A stretch of 64,000 nt of DNA from Flavobacteriaceae bacterium (GCA_027082925.1 JALWTD010000017.1:310001-374000), one strand, 5' to 3'; counted from the stretch's first letter, positions 47,775 to 56,777 are shown. Numbers and translations: made by a program. Notes: a model not told the origin generated them from the letters alone.

Positions 47775-48743
47775 TTATTTTTTGTTTAAAAGTTTAGCTA
47801 CTTCTTTTGCGAAATATGTAATAATAATATCGGCTCCCGCTCTTTTCATTGATAAAAGACTCTCCATCATAACTTTATTTCCGTCAATCCAGCCTTTTTC
47901 AGCAGCCGCTTTAATCATTGCATATTCTCCACTTACATTGTAACAAGCTATGGGTCTGTCAAAATTATTTTTTAAATCTCTGATAATATCTAGATACGAT
48001 AAGGCTGGTTTTACCATTAAAATATCGGCACCTTCTTGGTCGTCAAAAGTAGCTTCTCTTAAACCTTCATCTCTATTTGAAGGATCCATTTGATAGGTTC
48101 TTCGATCTCCAAATGCAGGAGCCGAGTCTGCAGCATCTCTAAAAGGTCCGTAAAATGCCGAAGCATATTTAACCGCATATGACATAATAGGTATATTTTG
48201 AAAACCTGTATTATCTAGTGCTTGACGAATTGTGTCTATCATTCCATCCATCATTCCAGAAGGAGCTACCATATCTACACCTGCCTTAGCATGTGAAATA
48301 ACTTGTTTTGCAATATTGGGAAGTGTAGCATCATTATCAACATCATTGTCATGTATTACTCCGCAATGTCCATGGCTTGTGTATTCGCAAAAACAAACGT
48401 CGGTAATTACGTATAACGAAGGATAATTCTTTTTAATAAACCGAACTGCTTGTTGCATAATTCCGTTATCATTCCATGTTTCTGAACCCTCTTCATCTTT
48501 TTTTGTTGGTATTCCAAAAAGTAAAACTGCGGGGATATCAAGTGCTACAACTTCGTCTAATTCTTTTGAAATTTTATCTAAAGAATACCGCTTAATCCCC
48601 GGCATAGATATAATTTCTGTTTCTATATTTTCGCCTTCTTCTACAAACAACGGATAAATTAAATCGTCAACGGTTAACTTATTTTCACGTACCAATCGAC
48701 GAATGTTTTTGGTTTTACGTAAGCGTCTTGTTCTGTGTATCAT
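47775..48743 (-). CDS. hemB: Delta-aminolevulinic acid dehydratase (porphobilinogen synthase)
   Basis: HemB condenses two 5-aminolevulinate molecules into porphobilinogen. It has 322 residues. The Cys-rich zinc site is [14 protein letters not shown] (C117, C119, C127), marking a zinc-dependent enzyme. The Schiff-base lysines are in [15 protein letters not shown] and [13 protein letters not shown]. Gaps are 11 bp from hemCD and 20 bp to hemL. Confidence 0.97.
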   Translation of the reverse strand: MIHRTRRLRKTKNIRRLVRENKLTVDDLIYPLFVEEGENIETEIISMPGIKRYSLDKISKELDEVVALDIPAVLLFGIPTKKDEEGSETWNDNGIMQQAVRFIKKNYPSLYVITDVCFCEYTSHGHCGVIHDNDVDNDATLPNIAKQVISHAKAGVDMVAPSGMMDGMIDTIRQALDNTGFQNIPIMSYAVKYASAFYGPFRDAADSAPAFGDRRTYQMDPSNRDEGLREATFDDQEGADILMVKPALSYLDIIRDLKNNFDRPIACYNVSGEYAMIKAAAEKGWIDGNKVMMESLLSMKRAGADIIITYFAKEVAKLLNKK

Positions 48744-48754
48744 AAAATTAAATT

Positions 48755-50323
48755 TTATTTAAAATACTCATTTACGGTTTTTAAAACACTTTCAACTGTT
48801 GCTAACTTAGCTACTTCAACCTGGTCAAAATATTTTTTAGCTTCGTTTGCGGTAGTATCACCTATACAAAAAGCAATACCATTTGTAAAAGTATTTTCTT
48901 TGATATAACTCTCTACACCTGTTGGACTAAAAAACAGAATCCCTTTGTATTTAGAAGCTATTTTTTTTGGTGTTAACAATGTTTTGTAACATTCAACTTC
49001 TGTAAGTTCAACATGGTGTTGTTTTAAAATAACAGGTAAATCATCTCTTCGTTTATTTCCACAGAAAAAAGTTACTGCTGCTACTTTTTCAATAGTTACC
49101 AAGTAATTGGCCAATTTTTTAGCTGTAGTCTCTGAGTGGGTTACTTTTCCTATTTTTTTCTCTATTAGTCGTTTTGTTCTTCGTCCAACACAGTATATGT
49201 TTTTAAAATCCAATGCGGTACTATCAAAGTTATTAAGGAGTGATTCTACCGCATTTTGACTTGTAAACACCACATTTTCAATAGTTTTTTTAACAACTAC
49301 AGGTTTTAAACGATTGCTTCTAATCGTAATAAAATCACTCATATCTAACCCAATATTAGCTGATATCACACTTTTTTGAGCTGCTGATAATACTTTTGTA
49401 GCATACACTTTTATCTCTTTTTCTATAGTTTCGATGTACTGCATTAGTTTTTTACCTCCTCTTTCAAGAATATAATTTGCGGCAAACTCTCCTAAATCAG
49501 ATACATTATCTACAGGAACTGTTTTTTGAAATTCTATTTTATTTTTTCCATCGGGACTAAACAATACGCCTTTAAATTTCAGCTCTTCATTTTTAATGGT
49601 CGCTAAAGCACCTATTGGAGCCGTGCATCCTCCTTCTAAAACTTGTAAAAATTTACGCTCAATAGTAACACATGTTTCTGTTTCTTCATGGTTTAAAAAT
49701 TTACATATTTCTAGAATTTCTGTGTTAGTTTCTAATGCAGCTACCATTACAGCACCTTGTGCCGGCGCAGGAATCATCCAATCTAATTTAATAAAATTGT
49801 CTGGTAATAATTTTATTCGTTTTAGTCCGGCTAATGCAAAAATAGCGCCGTTCCAGTTATTTTCTTCTAACTTCCGCAAACGGGTATTTACATTTCCACG
49901 TAAATCTGTGATTGTATGGTTTGGGTATCGATATAACCATTGTGCTTTTCTTCTCAAACTTCCGGTAGCAATAACAGCCGTACTATTTTCAAAAAACGTT
50001 TCGTCAGATTTTAACACCAATACATCGTTAAAATTACCTCTTTTTAAAACGGCCGCCTGAACAATTCCTTCAGGTAATTGCGTAGGTACATCTTTTAAAG
50101 AGTGTACTGCAATATCAATTTTATCATTTAACAGTGCAATGTCTAAATTTTTAGTAAAAACACCCGTAGTACCAAGTTGATATAAAGGTTTGTTTAAAAC
50201 CTCGTCACCAATAGAGTCTATTTTTACTATTTCCGTTTCATACCCTAAGTGATTTAACTGACTGGCAACTGTATTTGCTTGCCAAAGTGCTAGTTCACTA
50301 GATCTTGTTCCAATTCTAATCAT
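48755..50323 (-). CDS. hemC-hemD: Hydroxymethylbilane synthase / uroporphyrinogen-III synthase fusion
   Basis: A 522-residue bifunctional protein. Residues 1 to about 305 are Hem[24 protein letters not shown], the catalytic Asp region and the dipyrromethane-binding Cys233 in [11 protein letters not shown]. Residues from about 330 to 522 match Hem[38 protein letters not shown] and [11 protein letters not shown]. The fusion would keep unstable hydroxymethylbilane next to the cyclising enzyme. There is no stop or frame change between the halves. It overlaps hemA by 4 bp (ATGA). Confidence 0.93.
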   Translation of the reverse strand: MIRIGTRSSELALWQANTVASQLNHLGYETEIVKIDSIGDEVLNKPLYQLGTTGVFTKNLDIALLNDKIDIAVHSLKDVPTQLPEGIVQAAVLKRGNFNDVLVLKSDETFFENSTAVIATGSLRRKAQWLYRYPNHTITDLRGNVNTRLRKLEENNWNGAIFALAGLKRIKLLPDNFIKLDWMIPAPAQGAVMVAALETNTEILEICKFLNHEETETCVTIERKFLQVLEGGCTAPIGALATIKNEELKFKGVLFSPDGKNKIEFQKTVPVDNVSDLGEFAANYILERGGKKLMQYIETIEKEIKVYATKVLSAAQKSVISANIGLDMSDFITIRSNRLKPVVVKKTIENVVFTSQNAVESLLNNFDSTALDFKNIYCVGRRTKRLIEKKIGKVTHSETTAKKLANYLVTIEKVAAVTFFCGNKRRDDLPVILKQHHVELTEVECYKTLLTPKKIASKYKGILFFSPTGVESYIKENTFTNGIAFCIGDTTANEAKKYFDQVEVAKLATVESVLKTVNEYFK

Positions 50324-51591
50324 TTCGATTCATTCTCATTAAGGTTTAATTCTCTAAAATTAAACATTTTACTAATTACATTTATACTTTGGTCAACTGC
50401 GGTATCTTCTTCTTTCAAATGTTTTACAAACTGTGTTGTGATTTTTTGAATTAAACGAGATGTAACCACCTCTGCATGTTCAACATTAAAGTTTTTAATT
50501 TTTTTAGAATGAAAATTAATTTCGTCTTGCTGAATATGTTGTAACGATTCTTTTAACGCATTTACTGCAGGAATAAATTTTCTATATGCAATCCAATCGT
50601 TAAACTCTGCTCTATACGTGTCTATAATTTTTTCTGCAGCGGGAATTTCATTTCGTCTAGTTTCAATGGTTTTATCTGTAATTTGAGAAAGCTCATCTAC
50701 ATCAACTACCGTAATTCCTTCTAACTGTTTAACGGCTACATCAACATTTTTAGGCATCGATAAATCTACTATAAGCATTTCTTTTCCTTCTGAAATGTGA
50801 ACCGGAGTAATGGTGGGCGAGCTTGCTCCTGTAGAAACAATTAACACATCGGTAGTGCGCAGTTGAGAGGTTAGTTTGGAAAAAGGAAGTACCGATATTT
50901 CGGGGTGCTGTTTACCAAAGGCTAAAGCAGTTTCCATTGTTCTGTTCACTAGAGTTATATGCTTGTTTGATGTGTACTCTAATATATTTTTACAGGTATT
51001 TGTTCCTATTTCTCCTAATCCGTAAACAAGAATATTTTTAGTATTGTACTCCGGAACATTCTCTATAATATACTGAACTGCAGCATAAGCAACAGATGTT
51101 GTACCCGAACTTAATTTTGTGTTATTTTTAACCTCCTTACTTGCGTGTAAAACCAAATTCATCAATCGTTCTAAATAAGCATTTGTAGTTCCCAACTCTT
51201 TTGCTTGTTTAAAAGACTCTTTTAACTGCCCTACAATTTCATAATCGCCTAAAATTTGACTGTCTAAACCTGTACCTATTCTAAACAAATGTTTTACCGC
51301 TTCTTTATTTTTGTACACATTTGATACATTGATAAAATCTTCTACATTTCCGTTTGAATATTTTACAAGTAAGCTAATTAATTCAAAAGGGTGTTTTGCA
51401 AAACCGGTAATCTCTGTTCTATTGCAAGTTGACAATACAAAAATACCATCTATTCCTTTTTCTTTGGCTTCTTTTAACAGTAAAATTTGGTTGTTTTTAG
51501 TGATACTAAAAGTACCTCGTACTTTAACATCTGCCTTTTTATAACTCAACCCTACATTGTATAATTTTGCGGGCATATTTTCTAAACTCAT
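50320..51591 (-). CDS. hemA: Glutamyl-tRNA reductase
   Basis: HemA reduces glutamyl-tRNA(Glu) to glutamate-1-semialdehyde, the first committed and usually regulated step of C5 heme synthesis. I use the ATG at 51591 (MSLENMPAKLYNVGLSYKKADV) rather than an upstream TTG. The catalytic Cys is in VLSTCNRTEITG; the NADPH-binding GLGEIGTNTCKN and the C-terminal dimerisation helix are present; length is about 423 residues. It heads the leftward operon hemA-hemCD-hemB-hemL-hemE-hemN and is divergent from the AraC regulator. Confidence 0.96.
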   Translation of the reverse strand: MSLENMPAKLYNVGLSYKKADVKVRGTFSITKNNQILLLKEAKEKGIDGIFVLSTCNRTEITGFAKHPFELISLLVKYSNGNVEDFINVSNVYKNKEAVKHLFRIGTGLDSQILGDYEIVGQLKESFKQAKELGTTNAYLERLMNLVLHASKEVKNNTKLSSGTTSVAYAAVQYIIENVPEYNTKNILVYGLGEIGTNTCKNILEYTSNKHITLVNRTMETALAFGKQHPEISVLPFSKLTSQLRTTDVLIVSTGASSPTITPVHISEGKEMLIVDLSMPKNVDVAVKQLEGITVVDVDELSQITDKTIETRRNEIPAAEKIIDTYRAEFNDWIAYRKFIPAVNALKESLQHIQQDEINFHSKKIKNFNVEHAEVVTSRLIQKITTQFVKHLKEEDTAVDQSINVISKMFNFRELNLNENESK

Positions 51592-51612
51592 AAAAATAGT
51601 ATTTCCAATAAG

Positions 51613-51684
51613 TATCGACAAAGGTACTCATATATTTTAGCAGAAAATATCGATAAAAGTACTAATACTATCGACAACAGTTAC
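51613..51684. repeat. Three near-identical direct repeats upstream of hemA
   Basis: The repeats are TATCGACAAAGGTACT (51613-51628), TATCGATAAAAGTACT (51648-51663) and TATCGACAACAGTTAC (51669-51684). Their starts are 35 and 21 bp apart; 21 bp is two helical turns. A fourth copy, CATCGACAAAAGTACT, lies inside the AraC gene at 51896-51911. AraC-type regulators usually bind direct repeats, so these are candidate sites for the adjacent regulator controlling hemA. Confidence 0.65.
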
Positions 51685-51766
51685 AATATTCAATTTAGAA
51701 CAAATCTAAATAGTTTTTGTTAACATACTTTTAACAAAAAACCCATTAAATAAAGGGTTTAAAAAT

Positions 51767-51780
51767 ATGATAATTATCAT
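51767..51780. promoter_or_regulatory. ATGATAATTATCAT palindrome upstream of the AraC regulator
   Basis: A perfect 14-bp palindrome containing TGAT-N4-ATCA and followed by TAATAAT. It can be read as an Fnr/Crp-like half of the set seen at 40100 and 54487, or as a Fur-like GATAAT array. Its centre is 51.5 bp upstream of the -7 box, 22 bp (two turns) further than in the other two promoters. Confidence 0.45.
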
Positions 51781-51824
51781 TAATAATATGAAAATATTTG
51801 ATTTCCTTGCATTATTATTTATTG

Positions 51825-51832
51825 TACTTTTG
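51825..51832 (+). promoter_or_regulatory. -7 element of the araC-hemH-hemJ operon
   Basis: TACTTTTG is a perfect TAnnTTTG match; TTTG at 51797-51800 is a -33 candidate 24 bp upstream. The predicted leader is about 28 bases. Confidence 0.55.
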
Positions 51833-51866
51833 CAATAAATAATTTATTAATTCATAAAAATACTTT

Positions 51867-52769
51867 ATGAAGTCTGATTTAAGTAAATATAAAAACATCG
51901 ACAAAAGTACTCAGCTGCTTTTTGACGAAAAAGAGACATTTAAAATACTTCATTTTAACAACTTATCTCATCAAAATACTTTTTTAAAGTACTATTTAGA
52001 GAACAATTGTATTCAACTTTTCTTTTGTAATAAAGGCGAATATATAGCTAGCTTTAATTTTGAACACTGCGCAATAAATATCTCTGAAAATAATTCAAAT
52101 ATGGTGTATTTTAAAGATGAGAAAATGAACATTCTTTTTAATTTACAACCGAAATCTGAAGCCACTATTGTATTAATTTCTATAGAATATTTTCACTCCT
52201 TATTTTCTAACGAAGGGAATTTCTTATTTAACTTCAGTAATTTTAAAGTAGGCAAACCAATTATTGAACCTAGAACTCTTAACCCTTCAATTAAAATAAT
52301 TCTCAACCAACTTATTTCTAAGCAAATTTCTGAAGCACTTAGACCTATTTATATTAAAGGAAAAGTGTACGAATTACTTAGCTACTATTTTAATACAACA
52401 ACCGAAGAAGACAGCAATACCTGTCCTTATATATCTAATGAAGAAACAATTAGTCAAATAAAACACGCTAAACAACTTATTATAAAGGAAATGAACAACC
52501 CTCCTTCTTTAAACGATTTAGCGAAAGAAGTTGGACTCAATATTAAAAAATTAAAAACCGGATTTAAAGAATTTTACGGTGTGCCGGTATATGCGTTTTT
52601 ATTGAATTACAAAATGGAGTTAGCAAAAAAATTATTGATAGAAAAACAATTAAATGTGAATGAAATTGCCTTACAATTAGGGTACAGTGCTTCCAGTCAC
52701 TTTATTGCTGCTTTCAAGAAAAAATATGGAATTACACCAAAACAATTTTCTAAATCGCAAATCTTATGA
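51867..52769 (+). CDS. AraC-family transcriptional regulator (probable heme-gene regulator)
   Basis: A 300-residue regulator. The N-terminal part (about 1-190) shows no named ligand domain but resembles PchR-type sensory regions. The C-terminal AraC DNA-binding domain spans about 205-298: NPPSLNDLAKEVGLNIKKLKTGFKEFYG is the first helix-turn-helix and LNVNEIALQLGYSASSHFIAAFKKKYGITPKQF the second. It shares a 275-bp control region with hemA and overlaps hemH by 4 bp. Position and nearby direct repeats point to control of both heme operons; the effector (iron, heme or a precursor) is inferred, not shown. Confidence 0.88.
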   Translation: MKSDLSKYKNIDKSTQLLFDEKETFKILHFNNLSHQNTFLKYYLENNCIQLFFCNKGEYIASFNFEHCAINISENNSNMVYFKDEKMNILFNLQPKSEATIVLISIEYFHSLFSNEGNFLFNFSNFKVGKPIIEPRTLNPSIKIILNQLISKQISEALRPIYIKGKVYELLSYYFNTTTEEDSNTCPYISNEETISQIKHAKQLIIKEMNNPPSLNDLAKEVGLNIKKLKTGFKEFYGVPVYAFLLNYKMELAKKLLIEKQLNVNEIALQLGYSASSHFIAAFKKKYGITPKQFSKSQIL

Positions 52770-53785
52770 AAGGAGCCTTACTTGTAAATTTAGGATCACC
52801 TAAAAGCACTTCTGTTAGCGATGTTAAAAGTTACTTGAATGAATTTTTAATGGATAAACGTGTTATAGACACTCCGTATCTTTTAAGAGCTTTTCTTGTA
52901 AAAGGGATTATTTTAAATACACGCCCTAAAAAATCGGCAGAAGCCTATCGTAAAATATGGTGGAAAGAAGGTTCTCCTTTAATTGTTTTATCGGAAAGAC
53001 TCACCAAAAAAGTAAATCAAAAAACAACTATTCCTGTTGAGCTTGCAATGCGGTACGGACAACCTTCTATTAAAAATGGTATCCAAAAATTGGCCGATAA
53101 AGGTGTTACCGAAATACTGCTAATACCGCTATATCCACAATTTGCTATGGCTACTACAGAAACTATTACTGTGCTTGCCGAAAAAATTATAAAAAAGCAT
53201 TTTTCGAACATAACCCTCACATACATTTCTCCTTTTTACAACAATGAAGATTACATTAATACCTTAAGTAATAGCATAAATAATACACTTAAAAAGGTGA
53301 AGCCAGACCACTTGTTATTTTCGTACCACGGTATTCCCGAAAGACATATTAAAAAGTCCGATATTACAAAATCACATTGTAAAATAGATGGAAGTTGTTG
53401 TAAATCACCCTCGGCAGCACATAAATATTGTTACCGACATCAATGTTATGAAACAACTAGACTTGTGGCAAAAAAATTAAACCTAAAAGAAGGCGACTAC
53501 AGTGTTTCTTTTCAATCTAGGCTAGGAAAAGATCCTTGGTTACAACCTTACACCGATAAGACCATTGATTTACTCGCTAAAAAAGGTGTTCAAAAATTAG
53601 CTGTAGCAACACCTGCTTTTGTAGCAGATTGCTTAGAAACTTTAGAAGAAATAGGCATCGAAGCCAAACAATCTTTTCACAATAACGGTGGTAAAGACTT
53701 TACAACCATTCCTTGCTTAAACGATAATACAGAATGGGTTGATACACTATCAAATTGGATTAACACCTGGAACAAAAACAACTAA
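52766..53785 (+). CDS. hemH: Ferrochelatase
   Basis: HemH inserts Fe2+ into the porphyrin ring. It has 339 residues; the N-terminal KGALLVNLGSPKS, the iron-binding and catalytic His in FSYHGIPERHIKKSD and the later SFQSRLGKDPWLQPYT are all standard. A Cys-rich stretch (about 205-225: CKIDGSCCKSPSAAHKYCYRHQC) could hold an Fe-S cluster, as in some bacterial ferrochelatases. It starts inside the AraC stop (ATGA) and ends 2 bp before hemJ. Confidence 0.96.
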   Translation: MKGALLVNLGSPKSTSVSDVKSYLNEFLMDKRVIDTPYLLRAFLVKGIILNTRPKKSAEAYRKIWWKEGSPLIVLSERLTKKVNQKTTIPVELAMRYGQPSIKNGIQKLADKGVTEILLIPLYPQFAMATTETITVLAEKIIKKHFSNITLTYISPFYNNEDYINTLSNSINNTLKKVKPDHLLFSYHGIPERHIKKSDITKSHCKIDGSCCKSPSAAHKYCYRHQCYETTRLVAKKLNLKEGDYSVSFQSRLGKDPWLQPYTDKTIDLLAKKGVQKLAVATPAFVADCLETLEEIGIEAKQSFHNNGGKDFTTIPCLNDNTEWVDTLSNWINTWNKNN

Positions 53786-53787
53786 TT

Positions 53788-54339
53788 ATGGAATACTTAT
53801 ACATTAAATCACTTCACATCATATTTGTAACTACTTGGTTTGCCGGATTATTTTATATTATTCGCTTGTTTATCTATTACAAAGAAGCTGAAGACAAACC
53901 AGAAATTGAACGAAAAATTTTACTAAAACAGTATAAGTTAATGATTAAACGACTTTGGTACATTATTACGTGGCCTTCTGCCGTTTTAGCAACCATTTTT
54001 GCCACTTGGCTTCTTGTACTTCAACCGGCTTGGCTTCAAACAAACTGGATGCTTATTAAATTAGGGTTTGTAGCTGCATTATATGCTTACCACTGGAGTT
54101 GTCAGATTATGTACAATCAAATTGAAAATGGCAAATTAAAATATTCTTCGTTTAAACTCCGTATTTGGAACGAGGTTGCAACCATTATTTTATTTGCGTG
54201 TGTATTTTTAGTTGTATTAAAAAATACTTTAGGCTGGGTTTTTGGTGTTTTAGGAATTGTTTTTGTGTCTATTCTACTCATGTTAGGTATAAAATTGTAT
54301 AAAAACATCCGAAAAAAAAATAGCTGGGATAAAAATTAA
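53788..54339 (+). CDS. hemJ: HemJ-type protoporphyrinogen IX oxidase
   Basis: HemJ oxidises protoporphyrinogen IX to protoporphyrin IX in the membrane; it replaces HemG/HemY in many bacteria. The 183-residue protein has about four to five helices. The conserved start KSLHIIFVTTWFAGLFYIIRLFIYY contains the essential His, and KRLWYIITWPSAV holds the conserved Lys-x-Leu/Trp region. It is the last gene of the araC-hemH-hemJ operon and completes the heme pathway in this locus. Confidence 0.9.
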   Translation: MEYLYIKSLHIIFVTTWFAGLFYIIRLFIYYKEAEDKPEIERKILLKQYKLMIKRLWYIITWPSAVLATIFATWLLVLQPAWLQTNWMLIKLGFVAALYAYHWSCQIMYNQIENGKLKYSSFKLRIWNEVATIILFACVFLVVLKNTLGWVFGVLGIVFVSILLMLGIKLYKNIRKKNSWDKN

Positions 54340-54474
54340 ATAATACGATTTATTTAAAATACTTACCGATTTTTTAACAGTCTTTTAAATTAAAATAATT
54401 CACTTTTAATAAAGTTTAAACTATTTGAATTTTAATTAAAAATACAGCATTCTAATAACCACGTACTTAGCTTG

Positions 54475-54500
54475 TTTAGTATGATTTTAATCATACTAAA
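54475..54500 (+). promoter_or_regulatory. 26-bp palindrome (Fnr/Crp-like) upstream of iorA
   Basis: Two perfect 12-bp arms, TTTAGTATGATT and its complement, flank a 2-bp centre at 54487.5 and include TGAT-TTTA-ATCA. It resembles the palindrome at 40093-40108, and its centre is the same 29.5 bp from its -7 element. Confidence 0.65.
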
Positions 54501-54516
54501 ATTACATCTATTGCCT

Positions 54517-54524
54517 TAATTTTA
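54517..54524 (+). promoter_or_regulatory. -7 element of iorA-iorB-acd
   Basis: TAATTTTA differs from TAnnTTTG only in the final base, as in the respiratory-module promoter. No -33 TTTG is evident. The leader would be about 31 bases. Confidence 0.5.
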
Positions 54525-54559
54525 CAGATACCGAAACATATTTTCTAAAATACTTTTTT

Positions 54560-56176
54560 ATGAAAAAATTACTATTAGGCAATGAAGCTCTCGCTCAAGG
54601 AGCTATTGATGCTGGAATATCGGGTGTATACGCCTATCCAGGAACACCCTCAACAGAAATCACAGAATACATTCAACGCTCTAAAACAGCAAAAGAGCTA
54701 AACATACACTCTAAATGGTCTGTCAATGAAAAAACAGCAATGGAGGCCGCTCTAGGAATGTCTTACGCAGGTAAAAGAGCTTTAACTGTAATGAAACATG
54801 TAGGGCTAAATGTAGCTGCCGACGTTTTCATGAACATGTCTGTTTCCGGTATTAACGGAGGACTTGTTGTAGTTGTTGCTGATGACCCTTCAATGCATTC
54901 TTCACAAAACGAACAAGACTCTAGATACTACGGTAAATTTGCTATGATTCCTATACTAGAACCTTCTAACCAACAAGAAGCGTATGAAATTACAAAATAC
55001 GCTTTTGAACTTTCAGAAAAGGTAAGTTTACCGGTATTAATTAGAATGGTAACCAGATTGTCTCACTCCAGAGCCGGTGTTATTACAGGAAATCGATTGA
55101 AACAAAATACCATTAAACTACCTTCAGATAGTAAGCAATTTTCTTTAATACCTATGTTTGCAAGAGCTAGATATAAACATTTGGTAGCCATTCAAAATGA
55201 TTTATTAGATATTTCAGAAAACAGTTATTTCAATCAATTTATAAAAGCACCCAACACCTCAATAGGTATTATTGCTTCGGGTATTGCATATAACTATGTT
55301 ATGGAAAATTTTGAAAGTGGTCAATGTCCATATCCTATTTTAAAAATTTCTCAATATCCAATTCCTAAAAAACCACTAAAAAAATTGTTTGATACTTGTA
55401 AAAAGGTATTGGTTTTAGAAGATGGATATCCTTTTATTGAAGAAGCTATTTCTGACTATTTAGGAGAAAACAGAAGAGTTATTGGTAGACTAAGTGGGGA
55501 TATTGTTCGTGTAGGCGAATTAAACCCAGACAACATAGCTAATGCCTTAGGATTTGATGTGGTTATTGACGAAAGTAAACCTAGCGTTGTTTCAAATAGA
55601 CCTCCTGAACTATGTGTAGGATGTGGCCATAGAGATTTATTTGATGCCATTAACAAACTCAGTAAAGAGATGGGAAGTCAACAAGTTTTTGGTGATATTG
55701 GATGCTATGCTTTAGGCGTTTTACATCCGTACAAAAGTATAAACACGCTTATTGATATGGGAGCTTCTATTACTATGGCAAAAGGAGCTGCAGATGCCGG
55801 AATTCATCCTGCAATTGCTATTATTGGTGATTCTACATTTACACACTCAGGAATGACCGGACTACTAGATGCTGTTATCGAAAAAACACCTATAACCGTT
55901 ATTATTTCGGACAATTCAGCCATTGCAATGACAGGTGCTCAAGATTCTTCAGCTTCAGGTAGACTTCTATCCATTTGTGAAGGTATTGGTGTTGAAAAAG
56001 AGCACATAAAGGTAATTACGCCGCTACATAAAAATTTGGAAGAAAATATAAATACCATTCGAGAAGAACTCAATTACAAAGGCGTTTCTGTTATTGTATC
56101 TCAACGACCTTGTGTGCAACTTCCAAAAGAAAAAAAAGACCGGTTAAAACAACTTAAAAAAGTGACTCTAAATTAA
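54560..56176 (+). CDS. iorA: Indolepyruvate:ferredoxin oxidoreductase alpha subunit, lacking the C-terminal ferredoxin domain
   Basis: IorA is the thiamine-diphosphate subunit that oxidatively decarboxylates aryl pyruvates to aryl-acetyl-CoA. It has 538 residues: an N-terminal pyrimidine-binding domain (GNEALAQGAIDAGISGVYAYPGTPST), a central domain, CVGCGHRDLFDAI with Cys352 and Cys355, and the ThDP-binding IIGDSTFTHSGMTGL (423-435). Typical IorA (600 or more residues) ends with a two-cluster ferredoxin domain. Here the protein stops soon after IVSQRPCVQLPKE and has no CxxCxxC motif. It is first in an operon with iorB and an ADP-forming synthetase. Confidence 0.92.
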   Translation: MKKLLLGNEALAQGAIDAGISGVYAYPGTPSTEITEYIQRSKTAKELNIHSKWSVNEKTAMEAALGMSYAGKRALTVMKHVGLNVAADVFMNMSVSGINGGLVVVVADDPSMHSSQNEQDSRYYGKFAMIPILEPSNQQEAYEITKYAFELSEKVSLPVLIRMVTRLSHSRAGVITGNRLKQNTIKLPSDSKQFSLIPMFARARYKHLVAIQNDLLDISENSYFNQFIKAPNTSIGIIASGIAYNYVMENFESGQCPYPILKISQYPIPKKPLKKLFDTCKKVLVLEDGYPFIEEAISDYLGENRRVIGRLSGDIVRVGELNPDNIANALGFDVVIDESKPSVVSNRPPELCVGCGHRDLFDAINKLSKEMGSQQVFGDIGCYALGVLHPYKSINTLIDMGASITMAKGAADAGIHPAIAIIGDSTFTHSGMTGLLDAVIEKTPITVIISDNSAIAMTGAQDSSASGRLLSICEGIGVEKEHIKVITPLHKNLEENINTIREELNYKGVSVIVSQRPCVQLPKEKKDRLKQLKKVTLN

Positions 56177-56180
56177 TATT

Positions 56181-56777
56181 ATGAAAATAAATATCATACT
56201 AGCAGGTGTGGGCGGACAAGGAATACTAACCATTGCAGCCATACTAGATACTGCGGCATTAAAGAGTAATTTAAATTTAAAACAATCTGAAGTTCACGGA
56301 ATGAGTCAGCGCGGTGGTGCTGTACAATCGCATGTTAGAATTTCTGATACCGAAATATATTCCGATTTAATTCCTCAAGGAAAAGCCGATATGATTATAT
56401 CTGTTGAGCCTATGGAACTATTAAGATATCTCCCTTACCTTAAAAAAGACGGTTTTTTAATTACCGACTCAAATCCGTTTAACAATATTGTAGATTATCC
56501 CAATTTAGAAGCCTTATACAATGAAATAAAATCGCATAAAAATCACATTCTTATCGATGCAAAAAAAATTGCGAAAGACTTAGGAAATTCTAGAGCTACA
56601 AATATTGTGTTACTTGGTGCTGCTTCAGAATTAATTCCTATTAGTGAAGAAAATTTAACAAATGCTATCAAAACGCTTTTTGAACGAAAAGGCGAACGCA
56701 TTGTTACTAAAAACATTGATGCTTTTAACAAAGGTAAAGAGATTGCAAAAGAGCAATTAACAGCCAAAAAAGTTTAA
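56181..56777 (+). CDS. iorB: Indolepyruvate:ferredoxin oxidoreductase beta subunit
   Basis: A 198-residue gamma-type 2-oxoacid oxidoreductase subunit paired with IorA. The family start NIILAGVGGQGILTIAAIL binds CoA and product; SEVHGMSQRGGAVQSHVRIS is the signature of this domain. It starts 4 bp after iorA and is followed 24 bp on by the acyl-CoA synthetase. It binds no Fe-S cluster itself. Confidence 0.95.
   Translation: MKINIILAGVGGQGILTIAAILDTAALKSNLNLKQSEVHGMSQRGGAVQSHVRISDTEIYSDLIPQGKADMIISVEPMELLRYLPYLKKDGFLITDSNPFNNIVDYPNLEALYNEIKSHKNHILIDAKKIAKDLGNSRATNIVLLGAASELIPISEENLTNAIKTLFERKGERIVTKNIDAFNKGKEIAKEQLTAKKV

Noticed and set aside
49596-50060. 154-codon open frame antisense to the HemC part of hemCD
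   Set aside because: Shadow of a conserved gene; no family resemblance and no promoter.
51592-51621. N-terminal extension of hemA from TTG
   Set aside because: The ATG at 51591 gives the normal family length; the extension would run into the direct repeats.
51767-51780. A definite Fur box
   Set aside because: The palindrome fits a Fur-like array only partly and equally fits an Fnr/Crp site, so I did not commit to Fur.
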